This document shows, in pieces, positions 17,148-24,031 of a stretch of 64,000 nt of DNA (its first letter is position 1; every line of letters starts with the position of its first letter). A program made the translations under genes and the position numbers. Location of the stretch: positions 4,340,001 through 4,404,000 of the forward strand of contig NZ_JAKZBV010000001.1 in the NCBI RefSeq assembly GCF_022539255.1. Reading direction: 5' to 3'. Below the pieces are notes generated by a model that was not told where the DNA came from, made no database searches, and saw nothing but the letters and a program-made list of their open reading frames with translations. The DNA is from Sinomonas terrae. GTDB lineage: Bacteria; Actinomycetota; Actinomycetes; Actinomycetales; Micrococcaceae.

Positions 17148-18239
17148 ATGACACGTCGCGCGCTCATCATCGAAGACAACCCCGATATTCGGAGGCTGCT
17201 CGAGGCGACGCTCATGCGCCAGGGGTTCGAGGCGACCAGCGCCGGGGCAGGCTACCCGGCCCTCGAGACCGCGCGTCGCATCACGCCCGACCTCATCACG
17301 CTCGACCTCGGTCTCCCCGACCTCGACGGCCTCGAGGTCTGCCGGACCCTGAGGGTCTTCAGCAACGCCTACATTCTCGTAGTCACGGCCCGCGCGGCCG
17401 AGGCCGACCGCCTCGAGGCCCTCGAACGGGGCGCCGACGATGTCCTCGCCAAGCCGTTCAGCCCGCGAGAGCTCCAGGCCCGAGTCGAGGCCCTCTTCCG
17501 CCGGCCCCGTGCGGCCTCCATGCCGGAGAGCGAGCTGCAGACGGCGGCGCGCGTCCAGCAGGGCCTGCTTCCCGAGAGCGCCCCGAACGTCCCCGGCTAC
17601 GAGGTGGCCGGCGCCTGCCACCCCTCGCGGAGTGTCGGCGGGGACTTCTTCGACTGGGAGTCCGACGGCTCCTCGCTCGCGTTCACCCTCGCGGACGCGA
17701 TGGGCAAGGGCATGGGGGCGGCCCTGGTCGCCGCTACCGCGCGAGCCGTCCTGCGCCCGGGGCGCCTCGAGCAGGGCCCAGGTGCCCTCGTCGGCGCTGC
17801 GGCGCGTGCCCTCGAACCCGACCTCCTCCGGCTCGGCTCCTTCGTCACGCTTCTGCACACGCGCCTCGACGCGGCGACGGGTGAATTCACGTATGTCGAC
17901 GCCGGGCACGGCCTCGGGCTGCTCATCCACCCTGACGGGATGTGGGAGCGCCTCTCCACCTCGGGGCCGCCCATCGGCCTCCTGCAGGGCGCCGAATGGA
18001 CGGCGCACGACAGCAAGCTCGAGCCCGGCGGGGCGCTCGTAGCCCTGAGCGATGGCCTGCTCGAGGCGTTCCCGCGGGTCGACGAAGCGCTCAATGCCGC
18101 GGCAGCCGCGGTCCTCGAGGCCCCCGATGCGGACGCAGCCGTGCGGGCCATCATCGAGCTCGACTCGACAAGCCAGGACGACACGACCGCGATCGTCGTC
18201 CGGCGCGGAGAGACGACGGCGGGCCTCGCTTCGGGATGA
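17148..18239 (+). CDS. Response regulator fused to SpoIIE/RsbU-type PP2C phosphatase
   Basis: A 363-residue two-domain protein. The receiver (residues 1-120) has the acidic pocket in IIEDNPD, phospho-acceptor Asp53 in LITLDLGLPDLDG, and the conserved Lys in LAKPFSP. The C-terminal PPM-type phosphatase (from about 135: AARVQQGLLPESAPNVPGYEV) contains the metal-binding SVGGDFFDW and LADAMGKGMGAALVAA, and ends with a serine-threonine phosphatase core QDDTTAIVVRR. Such proteins dephosphorylate STAS anti-anti-sigma proteins when phosphorylated. ATG at 17148 follows GAAGGGAG. The stop overlaps the glycosyltransferase start (ATGA), and a STAS/HATPase pair follows, so the pathway is self-contained. 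Confidence 0.93.
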   Translation: MTRRALIIEDNPDIRRLLEATLMRQGFEATSAGAGYPALETARRITPDLITLDLGLPDLDGLEVCRTLRVFSNAYILVVTARAAEADRLEALERGADDVLAKPFSPRELQARVEALFRRPRAASMPESELQTAARVQQGLLPESAPNVPGYEVAGACHPSRSVGGDFFDWESDGSSLAFTLADAMGKGMGAALVAATARAVLRPGRLEQGPGALVGAAARALEPDLLRLGSFVTLLHTRLDAATGEFTYVDAGHGLGLLIHPDGMWERLSTSGPPIGLLQGAEWTAHDSKLEPGGALVALSDGLLEAFPRVDEALNAAAAAVLEAPDADAAVRAIIELDSTSQDDTTAIVVRRGETTAGLASG

Positions 18240-20224
18240 CGCGCCTCGTCCTCCGCATCCTTGCGACCCTCGCTGTCCTTGCGGGCCTGAACTACATCGT
18301 GTGGCGTTGGACCGCCTCCCTCAACTGGTCCGCGTGGTGGATCGCCGTGCCCCTCGTCCTCGCCGAGACGTACTCGATCATCGACGTCATCCTCTTCTCC
18401 CTCACGGTCTGGCGCCTGTCCGAGCGGGAGAAGCCGCCGGCTGCCCCGAAAGGCCTCACGGTCGACGTCTTCATCACCACGTACAACGAGGATCCCGAGC
18501 TCGTGCTCGCCACGACGGAGGCGGCGCTCGCCATGCGCTACCCCCACACCACCTGGGTCCTCGACGACGGCTCCCGGCCCGAGCTGCGCGCCGCCGTCGA
18601 ACGCCTCGGAGCCGGGTACCTCTCGCGAGGCGAGGAGTGGATCGGCAAGCCACGCCACGCGAAGGCCGGCAACCTCAACAACGCGCTGCAGGAGACCCAG
18701 GGCGAATTCATCCTGATCCTCGACGCCGACCAGGTGCCGTACCCCGAGCTCCTCGACCGCACGCTCGGCTACTTCAACGACCGCCGCGTCGCGCTCGTCC
18801 AGACGCCGCAGTACTTCGGGAACGTCCCCGAGGACGATCCGCTCGGGAGCCAGGCTCCCCTCTTCTACGGTCCGATCCAGCAGGGCAAGGACGGCTGGAA
18901 CGCCGCCTTCTTCTGCGGGTCCAACGCGATCCTTCGTCGCGAGGCCCTCATGCAGCTTGGCTTGACCAACTACGTCTCGGACACCGAGCGTCGGGTCCGC
19001 CGGGCCCTCGCCGCCGGCGGCCGGGTCGTTCGGCGCGCACGACGCCGGCCCGAGGCCCAGGAGCCGAACGTCGCCTCGCTGCTCGAGAGCGTCGAGCGGG
19101 CCATCGCGGAGGGTACCCGGCGTCTCGTGACGGGCGGCTCGATCGGCGAGGCCACGTTTGCGGTCCAGGCCCACGTCGATTCGGCGGTTCGCGAACTCGT
19201 CTCCGATGACCTCGCCCGCATGACCGGGGACCTCGCGACGCTCCGGGCGGAGCTCGGGGTCGACGACGACCTCGGTGACGACCTCGCGGCCCTCGACACC
19301 GCCGTCGACCGCCTCGCCGCACGCGACCTCTCGCCGCTCGGGGCCCTCGAATCCGTCAAGGCGGTCCTCGACGCGGTGAGCGTCGAGCGGCTCCACGAAG
19401 CGCAGCCCATCATGCCGCTGTCCACCATCTCGGTGACTGAGGACATGTCGACGTCGATGCGCCTTCACGCCTCGGGGTGGCGGAGTGTCTACCACCACGA
19501 GATCCTCGCCGTCGGCCTTGCGCCGGAGGACCTGCCGTCGATGCTCACCCAGCGGATGCGGTGGGCGCAGGGCACGGTACAGGTCATGCTGCGGGAGAGC
19601 CCGCTCACGATGCGCGGCCTCTCCTGGGGCCAGCGGCTCATGTACTTCAACACGATGTGGAGCTACCTTTCGGGCTTTGCGGCGATTGTCTACTTCGCCG
19701 GCCCGCTCGCGTACCTCCTCTTCGGCGTGCTGCCTGTCAACGCGCTGAGCATGGACTTCTTCGCGCGGTTCATCCCCTTCATGGTGCTCAACCAGCTCAT
19801 GTTCGCCTGGGCGGGCCGCGGCGCGAAGACCTGGCGGGGCCAGCAGTACAGCCTCGCGCTCTTCCCCACGTGGATCCGCGCGTGCACGACCGCAGCTGCG
19901 AACGTCTGGTTCGGCCGGCCGCTCGGCTTTGCCGTAACCCCGAAGGCCCGGCAAGAGGGCGGAGTCAAACCCCTTCGACTCGTGTGGCCGCAGGCGCTCA
20001 TGGCGGCCCTGCTCGTGATGGCGAGTGTCATCGGGCTAGTCCGATGGGTGCTCGGCGAGAGCCAAGGGCTCGGGACCGTCGTCAACCTTGCGTGGGCCAT
20101 CTTCGATCTCGTTCTGCTGAGCGTGCTGATCGCTGCTGCAAGGTACCGCGGCTACGAGCCGGTTTCCCACACGAACTCACGACCACAGATGAATTCTGGA
20201 TCCCAGACGAAGGAGGAGCGATGA
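18236..20224 (+). CDS. Processive membrane glycosyltransferase, GT2 (cellulose-synthase-like), with insertion
   Basis: A 662-residue inner-membrane glycosyltransferase. Two N-terminal membrane segments precede the GT-A domain: VDVFITTYNEDPELV, VLDDGS (near residue 108), DADQ (Asp163), FFCGSNAILRREAL (near 224), TED (near 400) and the processivity motif QRMRW (near 438), followed by about four more membrane spans. It probably polymerises a UDP-sugar into a beta-linked exopolysaccharide. An Arg/Glu-rich, likely coiled segment of about 150 residues lies between the GSNA and TED motifs, where simple cellulose synthases are shorter. There is no PilZ domain, so c-di-GMP control is not indicated; the partner-switch genes around it suggest another control. 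Overlaps both neighbours by four bases. Confidence 0.9.
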   Translation: MTRLVLRILATLAVLAGLNYIVWRWTASLNWSAWWIAVPLVLAETYSIIDVILFSLTVWRLSEREKPPAAPKGLTVDVFITTYNEDPELVLATTEAALAMRYPHTTWVLDDGSRPELRAAVERLGAGYLSRGEEWIGKPRHAKAGNLNNALQETQGEFILILDADQVPYPELLDRTLGYFNDRRVALVQTPQYFGNVPEDDPLGSQAPLFYGPIQQGKDGWNAAFFCGSNAILRREALMQLGLTNYVSDTERRVRRALAAGGRVVRRARRRPEAQEPNVASLLESVERAIAEGTRRLVTGGSIGEATFAVQAHVDSAVRELVSDDLARMTGDLATLRAELGVDDDLGDDLAALDTAVDRLAARDLSPLGALESVKAVLDAVSVERLHEAQPIMPLSTISVTEDMSTSMRLHASGWRSVYHHEILAVGLAPEDLPSMLTQRMRWAQGTVQVMLRESPLTMRGLSWGQRLMYFNTMWSYLSGFAAIVYFAGPLAYLLFGVLPVNALSMDFFARFIPFMVLNQLMFAWAGRGAKTWRGQQYSLALFPTWIRACTTAAANVWFGRPLGFAVTPKARQEGGVKPLRLVWPQALMAALLVMASVIGLVRWVLGESQGLGTVVNLAWAIFDLVLLSVLIAAARYRGYEPVSHTNSRPQMNSGSQTKEER

Positions 20225-20553
20225 AGTTTGCCGTCGAAGATCGGGCCGGCTACACGGAAGTGGCCGCCGAGGGGCGCCTCAATATGGTGAGTGCCCCCCT
20301 GCTGCGGACTGCCGTCGCTGACGCGATCGAAGCGGGGCACCGCCTGCTCGTCCTCAACCTGAGTGGCACGGACTTCATGGACTCGTCCGGCTTGGGGGCG
20401 CTCGTCGGGTGCCTCAAGGCGGCCCGGCAGGCGGGAGGGGACCTCCGGATCTCGAACGTGGGCGAACAGGTCCAGATGGTGCTCAAGCTCACGAGCATGG
20501 ACCGGATCCTCACCCCGTACAGCAAGCCCGAGGACGCGTTCAAAGATGCCTGA
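20221..20553 (+). CDS. STAS-domain anti-anti-sigma factor
   Basis: A 110-residue single STAS domain protein of the SpoIIAA/RsbV type. The phosphorylation site is FMDSSGLGALVGCL, where the second serine (Ser56) matches the residue phosphorylated in SpoIIAA; the N-terminal strand FAVEDRAGYTEVAAEGRLNM fits. Unphosphorylated protein would sequester the partner HATPase kinase. ATG at 20221 has AAGGAGGAG four bases upstream and overlaps the glycosyltransferase stop by four bases; the 3' end overlaps the next gene by eight bases. The PP2C protein encoded two genes upstream is its likely phosphatase. Confidence 0.94.
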   Translation: MKFAVEDRAGYTEVAAEGRLNMVSAPLLRTAVADAIEAGHRLLVLNLSGTDFMDSSGLGALVGCLKAARQAGGDLRISNVGEQVQMVLKLTSMDRILTPYSKPEDAFKDA

Positions 20554-20974
20554 GCTGCTCGCCCAAGGCCACGTGCGAGGCCCAGCCGCGCCGCACATCG
20601 TCGATGCAGTTCAAGACGAGCTCTCCCGGGTGTGGGAACAAGCGCTCGTGATCGACCTGAACGACCGTATGCCGTTCGAGCTCGCCGTCGTCGAGGTCGT
20701 GACCAACGCCGTCAGGCACGCGAAGCCGGCCACGGACGAGGTCGAGCTGGACCTCGAGGTCGAGGTGCGCCCTGACCTCCTGCTCGCTCGCCTGTTCGAG
20801 CTCGGGGCTCAGCCTGCGGACATCCCGGAGAGCGCCGGAACGATGCCCAGTCCCGACTCGGAAGCGGGCCGCGGGCTCGCGCTCGCCCGCCAGCTCCTCA
20901 CGACCATCACTTGCGAGCGACGCGACGGCGCCAACGTGTGGACGCTCACGCGCTCGGCGGACGGGAAGTCCTGA
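20546..20974 (+). CDS. HATPase anti-sigma-type serine kinase (RsbW/SpoIIAB-like)
   Basis: A 142-residue GHKL-fold protein: the N-box lies in PFELAVVEVVTNAVRHAKPATDEVELDLEV and the G-box-like GRGLALARQLLTTITCERRDG closes the ATP site. Such kinases phosphorylate STAS partners and bind a sigma factor or another effector. No sigma-factor gene is within the operon, so the output target is unknown; since the glycosyltransferase is encoded in the same unit, direct control of that enzyme is possible (inference). ATG at 20546 overlaps the STAS gene by eight bases. Confidence 0.9.
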   Translation: MPELLAQGHVRGPAAPHIVDAVQDELSRVWEQALVIDLNDRMPFELAVVEVVTNAVRHAKPATDEVELDLEVEVRPDLLLARLFELGAQPADIPESAGTMPSPDSEAGRGLALARQLLTTITCERRDGANVWTLTRSADGKS

Positions 20975-20982
20975 CGGCGGGA

Positions 20983-21756
20983 TTAACGCGCACGACGACG
21001 CCGGGCGCCGTGGCCCTTCGCAGCGCCACTCTTCGCCTTCCCAGTGCCGCTCTTCGCCCTCCCTGCGCCAGCCTTGCCCTTCCCGGCACCAGCCTTGGCT
21101 TTGGCCGCGCGCGAGGCGTCATTGCGCGCCTTAGCCTCAGCCGACTGCGCAGCCGCCCGGTCGGTGCGCCTTTGCTGCGCAGCCTCCTGCTGCCCGCGCT
21201 GAACCGAGGCCTGCCTCGAGCTGCTCGCGGACCTACCGCGCACGATGCCGATGAACTCCTGAATGGCCTCGCTCTCGTTCTCGCGCAGCCACGCGACCCC
21301 CACCTCGTACCCCGGCACCCCGGTCACCGGCCGGTAGCGCAGCTCAGGCCGATTCAGATGGCGCACCACGCTCATCGGCAGGATCGCGAGCCCAGCTCCA
21401 CCCTCGACGAGGTCCAGACGCTCGGAGGGCCCGCCGTCGTACTCGAAAAGCTCGTCCTCGATCTCAGCGAACGCCACCTCCTCGAAGGCCTGGATCTCGT
21501 GGCCCTTCGGGGCCACGACCACGGGAAGCTCCTCGTAGAGCGGGATCAGGTGTAGCCCTTCGCGATCGATCGGAAGCCGTACGAACGCGATGTCGGCCCG
21601 GCCCTCACGCAGCACGGCGAGCTGCTCGCTGTCCTCGACGAGCTCCGAGGCGAGGGCGACGTCGGGAAAGCGATCCTCCCAGCGTCGGAACCACTTGCCG
21701 GGCGCGACCCCCGCGACAAAGGCAACGCGCAGGGCGGCAGAGTGCTCAGAATCCAT
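20983..21756 (-). CDS. LysR-type substrate-binding-domain protein lacking HTH, with Ala/Lys-rich tail
   Basis: A 257-residue protein in which residues 1-170 match only the effector-binding half of LysR regulators (LRVAFVAGVAPGKWFRRWEDRFPDV, ADIAFVRLPIDREGLHLIPL, GAGLAILPMSVVRHL). The N-terminal helix-turn-helix is missing: the start is 30 bp from the divergent gene and no HTH is encoded upstream. Residues about 185-257 are low-complexity Ala/Lys/Arg/Gly repeats (KAKAGAGKGKAGAGRAKSG), like actinobacterial histone-H1-like tails, so the protein may bind nucleic acid through its tail. The ATG lacks a strong ribosome-binding site. Function unknown. Confidence 0.88.
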   Translation of the reverse strand: MDSEHSAALRVAFVAGVAPGKWFRRWEDRFPDVALASELVEDSEQLAVLREGRADIAFVRLPIDREGLHLIPLYEELPVVVAPKGHEIQAFEEVAFAEIEDELFEYDGGPSERLDLVEGGAGLAILPMSVVRHLNRPELRYRPVTGVPGYEVGVAWLRENESEAIQEFIGIVRGRSASSSRQASVQRGQQEAAQQRRTDRAAAQSAEAKARNDASRAAKAKAGAGKGKAGAGRAKSGTGKAKSGAAKGHGARRRRAR

Positions 21757-21786
21757 GCGTCCACGGTACCGGGCTAGGCTTGATCC

Positions 21787-22191
21787 ATGACTTCCCGCAA
21801 GCCCCAGTCCATGAAGCCGGCCACCGCCGCGAAGAAGCTGGGCATCTACCTGCCGGCGACCCCTCAGGAGTTCCAGGAGGGCGAGGTCTCACGCGAGGAG
21901 CTCGACGAACTGCAGTCGAACCCGCCGGAGTGGCTCGCCGAGCTCCGCCGCAACGGTCCCCACCCTCGACCGGTCGTGGCGCAGAAGCTCAACGTCACGA
22001 TCAGCGGCCTCGCCCGTGCGGGAGTGACCGAGGCGCTCACGACCGAACAGATCGGCGAACTCCTGCAGAACCGTCCGCAATGGCTCGTCGACGAGCGAGC
22101 GAACATGGCCGCCGTCCGCGAAGAGCAGAAGCGCGTGCGAGAGGCCGCAGCCGCGAAGAAGAGCAAGGGCGCGTCCCAGCACTATCACTGA
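21787..22191 (+). CDS. DUF5997-type conserved actinobacterial protein
   Basis: A 134-residue soluble protein, which I believe matches the actinobacterial DUF5997 family (recalled, not searched). It starts MTSRKPQSMKPATAAKKLGIYLPATPQEF and has two similar helical blocks, LDELQSNPPEWLAELRRNG and IGELLQNRPQWLVDERANM, around a short RPVVAQKLNVTISGLARAGV that looks like a helix-turn-helix. The tail is Lys-rich. No ribosome-binding site is seen; TAGGCT at 21775-21780 ends six bases before the ATG, suggesting a leaderless mRNA. Divergent from the HTH-less LysR-like protein. Confidence 0.75.
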   Translation: MTSRKPQSMKPATAAKKLGIYLPATPQEFQEGEVSREELDELQSNPPEWLAELRRNGPHPRPVVAQKLNVTISGLARAGVTEALTTEQIGELLQNRPQWLVDERANMAAVREEQKRVREAAAAKKSKGASQHYH

Positions 22192-22278
22192 TGCCGCTGA
22201 ACGGTCCCGTGGGTCAGTCACCGCAAGAGTAGTCGCCATCGGCTGCGGAGAGGTACTGAGCCAGCATGACCCTGCGGC

Positions 22279-22383
22279 GGCCACTCGACGGGCGAGAAGT
22301 GACCACTCGACGGGGAGGGTGGACGAGTGGCCACTTCTCAACGAGGGAGTGGCCAGATCTCAACGAGGGAGTGGCCACTTCTC
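22279..22383. repeat. Reiterated 22-bp motif in both orientations (convergent gap)
   Basis: The motif GAGTGGCCACTTCTCAACGA occurs forward at 22325-22346 and 22347-22368 (two bases differ) and as its first 15 bases at 22369-22383, and inverted at 22294-22313 (GAGAAGTGACCACTCGAC), with a further partial inverted copy at 22279-22293. The inverted and first forward copies form a 15-bp hairpin with one mismatch. It lies between the convergent DUF5997 and TipA-like genes. Confidence 0.85.
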
Positions 22384-22407
22384 GCGCCGCCTCGGACCCG
22401 TCGCTTG

Positions 22408-22445
22408 GGTCGGCCCCCAGTCCTAGCCCTAGTCCCAGCCCTAGT
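22408..22445. repeat. Hexamer-like low-complexity repeat at tipA 3' end
   Basis: About five degenerate copies of a 6-bp unit alternating CAGTCC/TAGCCC/TAGTCC. The final copy overlaps the stop codon (TAG on the minus strand, 22441-22443) of the TipA-like gene. Confidence 0.6.
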
Positions 22446-23202
22446 CCGAAAGCTCACGCTCCGCGTACGCGCGCAAGGCATCTCGGACGAACTCCGCACC
22501 CTCCGTGCCCCCGTAGTTCGCGGCGAAGCGCTCGTCGGCGACGTACATCTCGGCGAGCCCGAGCACGTAGGCCTTCGCGGGCCCCTCGGGATAGCCGGGG
22601 GTGCCAGGGATGCTGCGGAGCCAATCGACATGGCGGGCGGCCAAGGTCTGAGCAGTGTCGCTCTCGGGCGACGCGCCGCTCCCGGCGGCCGCCTTCCAGT
22701 CGGCCATGAGCCGCGCAACCCGCTCCTTCCACTGGCCCTGGCCCTCCGCGCCGAGTCCGCGCCACCACTTGTCGCTCTCCTCGTAGGCCTTCGAGCCCCA
22801 GCGGGCCTCGACCTCGTCCTTGTACTGCGTGTGGTCGAAGCCGTCGAACATGTCCTGTGCCATGAGCTGGCCCCCTCCTTCCAAGTTCCGAATCGTTTCT
22901 TCGACTGCGCGCGCCTGCCGCGCGAGCCGCTCCTGCTCCTGCCGCAGCCACGCGAGATGCGTCCGCAGTGCAGCGGCTGGGGCCGTGTGGTTCTCGAGGA
23001 CCTCCGCGACGGCAGCCAGGCTCAGGCCGAGTTCGCGCAGCAGGAGGATGCGCTGGAGCCGCACGAGCGACTCCTCGTTGTAGTACCGGTAGCCGTTCGC
23101 GCCCACGCGGCTCGGCTCGAGCAGACCGAGGCTGCCGTAGTGGCGCAGCGTCCGGCTTGTCGTTCCCGCGAACCTGGCGACTTCTTGGATGCCCCAGTCC
23201 AC
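22441..23202 (-). CDS. TipA-like MerR-family multidrug-sensing regulator
   Basis: A 253-residue MerR-family activator. The N-terminal HTH starts VDWGIQEVARFAGTTSRTLRHYGSLGLLEPSRVGANGYRYYN, a long dimerisation helix follows (to about residue 110), and the C-terminal TipAS antibiotic-recognition domain begins near QDMFDGFDHTQYKDEVEARWG and ends with YAEREL. TipA relatives bind thiopeptide or other drugs covalently or tightly and activate their own promoter. GTG at 23202 is fixed by an AGGAGGG six bases upstream. The promoter with a 19-bp spacer and internal palindrome lies just upstream, so autoactivation is likely. The Cys used for thiostrepton attachment is not seen, which fits relatives with other ligands. 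Confidence 0.92.
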   Translation of the reverse strand: MDWGIQEVARFAGTTSRTLRHYGSLGLLEPSRVGANGYRYYNEESLVRLQRILLLRELGLSLAAVAEVLENHTAPAAALRTHLAWLRQEQERLARQARAVEETIRNLEGGGQLMAQDMFDGFDHTQYKDEVEARWGSKAYEESDKWWRGLGAEGQGQWKERVARLMADWKAAAGSGASPESDTAQTLAARHVDWLRSIPGTPGYPEGPAKAYVLGLAEMYVADERFAANYGGTEGAEFVRDALRAYAERELSD

Positions 23203-23237
23203 GCACGCCCTCCTGCCCTCGAGTTCCTTGTCCTTCG

Positions 23238-23268
23238 AGGGTAGAAGTTGACGTTGCGTCAAGGTCAA
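23238..23268 (-). promoter_or_regulatory. MerR-type autoregulated promoter of the TipA-like gene
   Basis: On the minus strand a -35 TTGACC (23268-23263) and a -10 TACCCT (23243-23238) are separated by 19 bp, the over-long spacer typical of MerR-activated promoters. The spacer holds a palindrome TTGACG-CAA-CGTCAA, the expected MerR-family operator position. Confidence 0.8.
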
Positions 23269-23390
23269 CTGAGGCACTGCGCTAAGTGGGCGCGGATTCC
23301 GACCTGGATTGCCGTCATCGGGCCCGCCGCACCCGGCGTGTCGTGGCAACTCGCCGCAGGTCGGGCGCCAATGACGGTCGGAATCCGGGG

Positions 23391-23954
23391 CTACGCCGTG
23401 CCCGGCCCCTTCCCGGTCCGCCCGCTCAGGCGGTCGACGACGGCGAGCAGCTCCCCGACGGAGGTACCGAAGGTCTTCTCCGGCCACGAGCCCGCGAGGG
23501 ACGAGTAGTGATACAGGCCCTCGCCCATGAGCATGACGGCGGTCGCGATGGCGGGGTTCGGAACCTCGCGGCGGATGAGCTCGAGCCACGCAGCGTCGAT
23601 CTCCTCGAGGACGGCGAGGGCCCCCGCGTGCCCGGTCTGGGCGAGGCGGACCGCCGCGACGAAGAGGGCGTCCATATCTGTACCCGAGTTGACCGAAGTC
23701 CGGACGAAGTACCTCGCCGGGCCCTCAGGGTCGGCGGCCATGCGTTCCCGGTCAAGCTCAGCGGCGTCCCGCAACGCGGCCAGGAGCGCCTCGGCGAGCG
23801 CGTCCTTGCTCTTGAAGTGGTAGAGGAGTCCACCCTTCGAAACGCCTGCGCGCGCCGCGACGGCGTCCATCGTGGCCGCTCGTTCCCCCTCGGAGACGAG
23901 CAGGTCGCGGTAGGCGGCGAGCAGGGCTTCGCGGGCCTTGGGCGGTCTGGGCAT
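23391..23954 (-). CDS. TetR-family repressor of the adjacent MFS pump
   Basis: A 187-residue TetR/AcrR-type repressor. The HTH is REALLAAYRDLLVSEGERAATMDAVAARAGVSKGGLLYHFKSKDAL (residues 8-55), and the all-helical ligand domain follows. Divergent from the MFS transporter at 24032; a 36-bp near-perfect palindrome in the intergenic region is the obvious operator. It should repress both genes until a toxic ligand binds. ATG at 23954. Confidence 0.93.
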   Translation of the reverse strand: MPRPPKAREALLAAYRDLLVSEGERAATMDAVAARAGVSKGGLLYHFKSKDALAEALLAALRDAAELDRERMAADPEGPARYFVRTSVNSGTDMDALFVAAVRLAQTGHAGALAVLEEIDAAWLELIRREVPNPAIATAVMLMGEGLYHYSSLAGSWPEKTFGTSVGELLAVVDRLSGRTGKGPGTA

Positions 23955-23971
23955 AAGGCCACTGTACGGGG

Positions 23972-24007
23972 GTTGTAACTAAACCGTCCAGACGGTATAG
24001 TTACAAC
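23972..24007. promoter_or_regulatory. TetR operator palindrome
   Basis: A 36-bp inverted repeat, left arm GTTGTAACTAAACCGTC, right arm GACGGTATAGTTACAAC, with 16 of 18 positions paired. It lies between the divergent tetR and MFS starts, overlapping the likely promoter (TATAGT within the right arm resembles a -10). Confidence 0.88.
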
Positions 24008-24031
24008 GAAACCACCGGAAAGGAGATGTCC

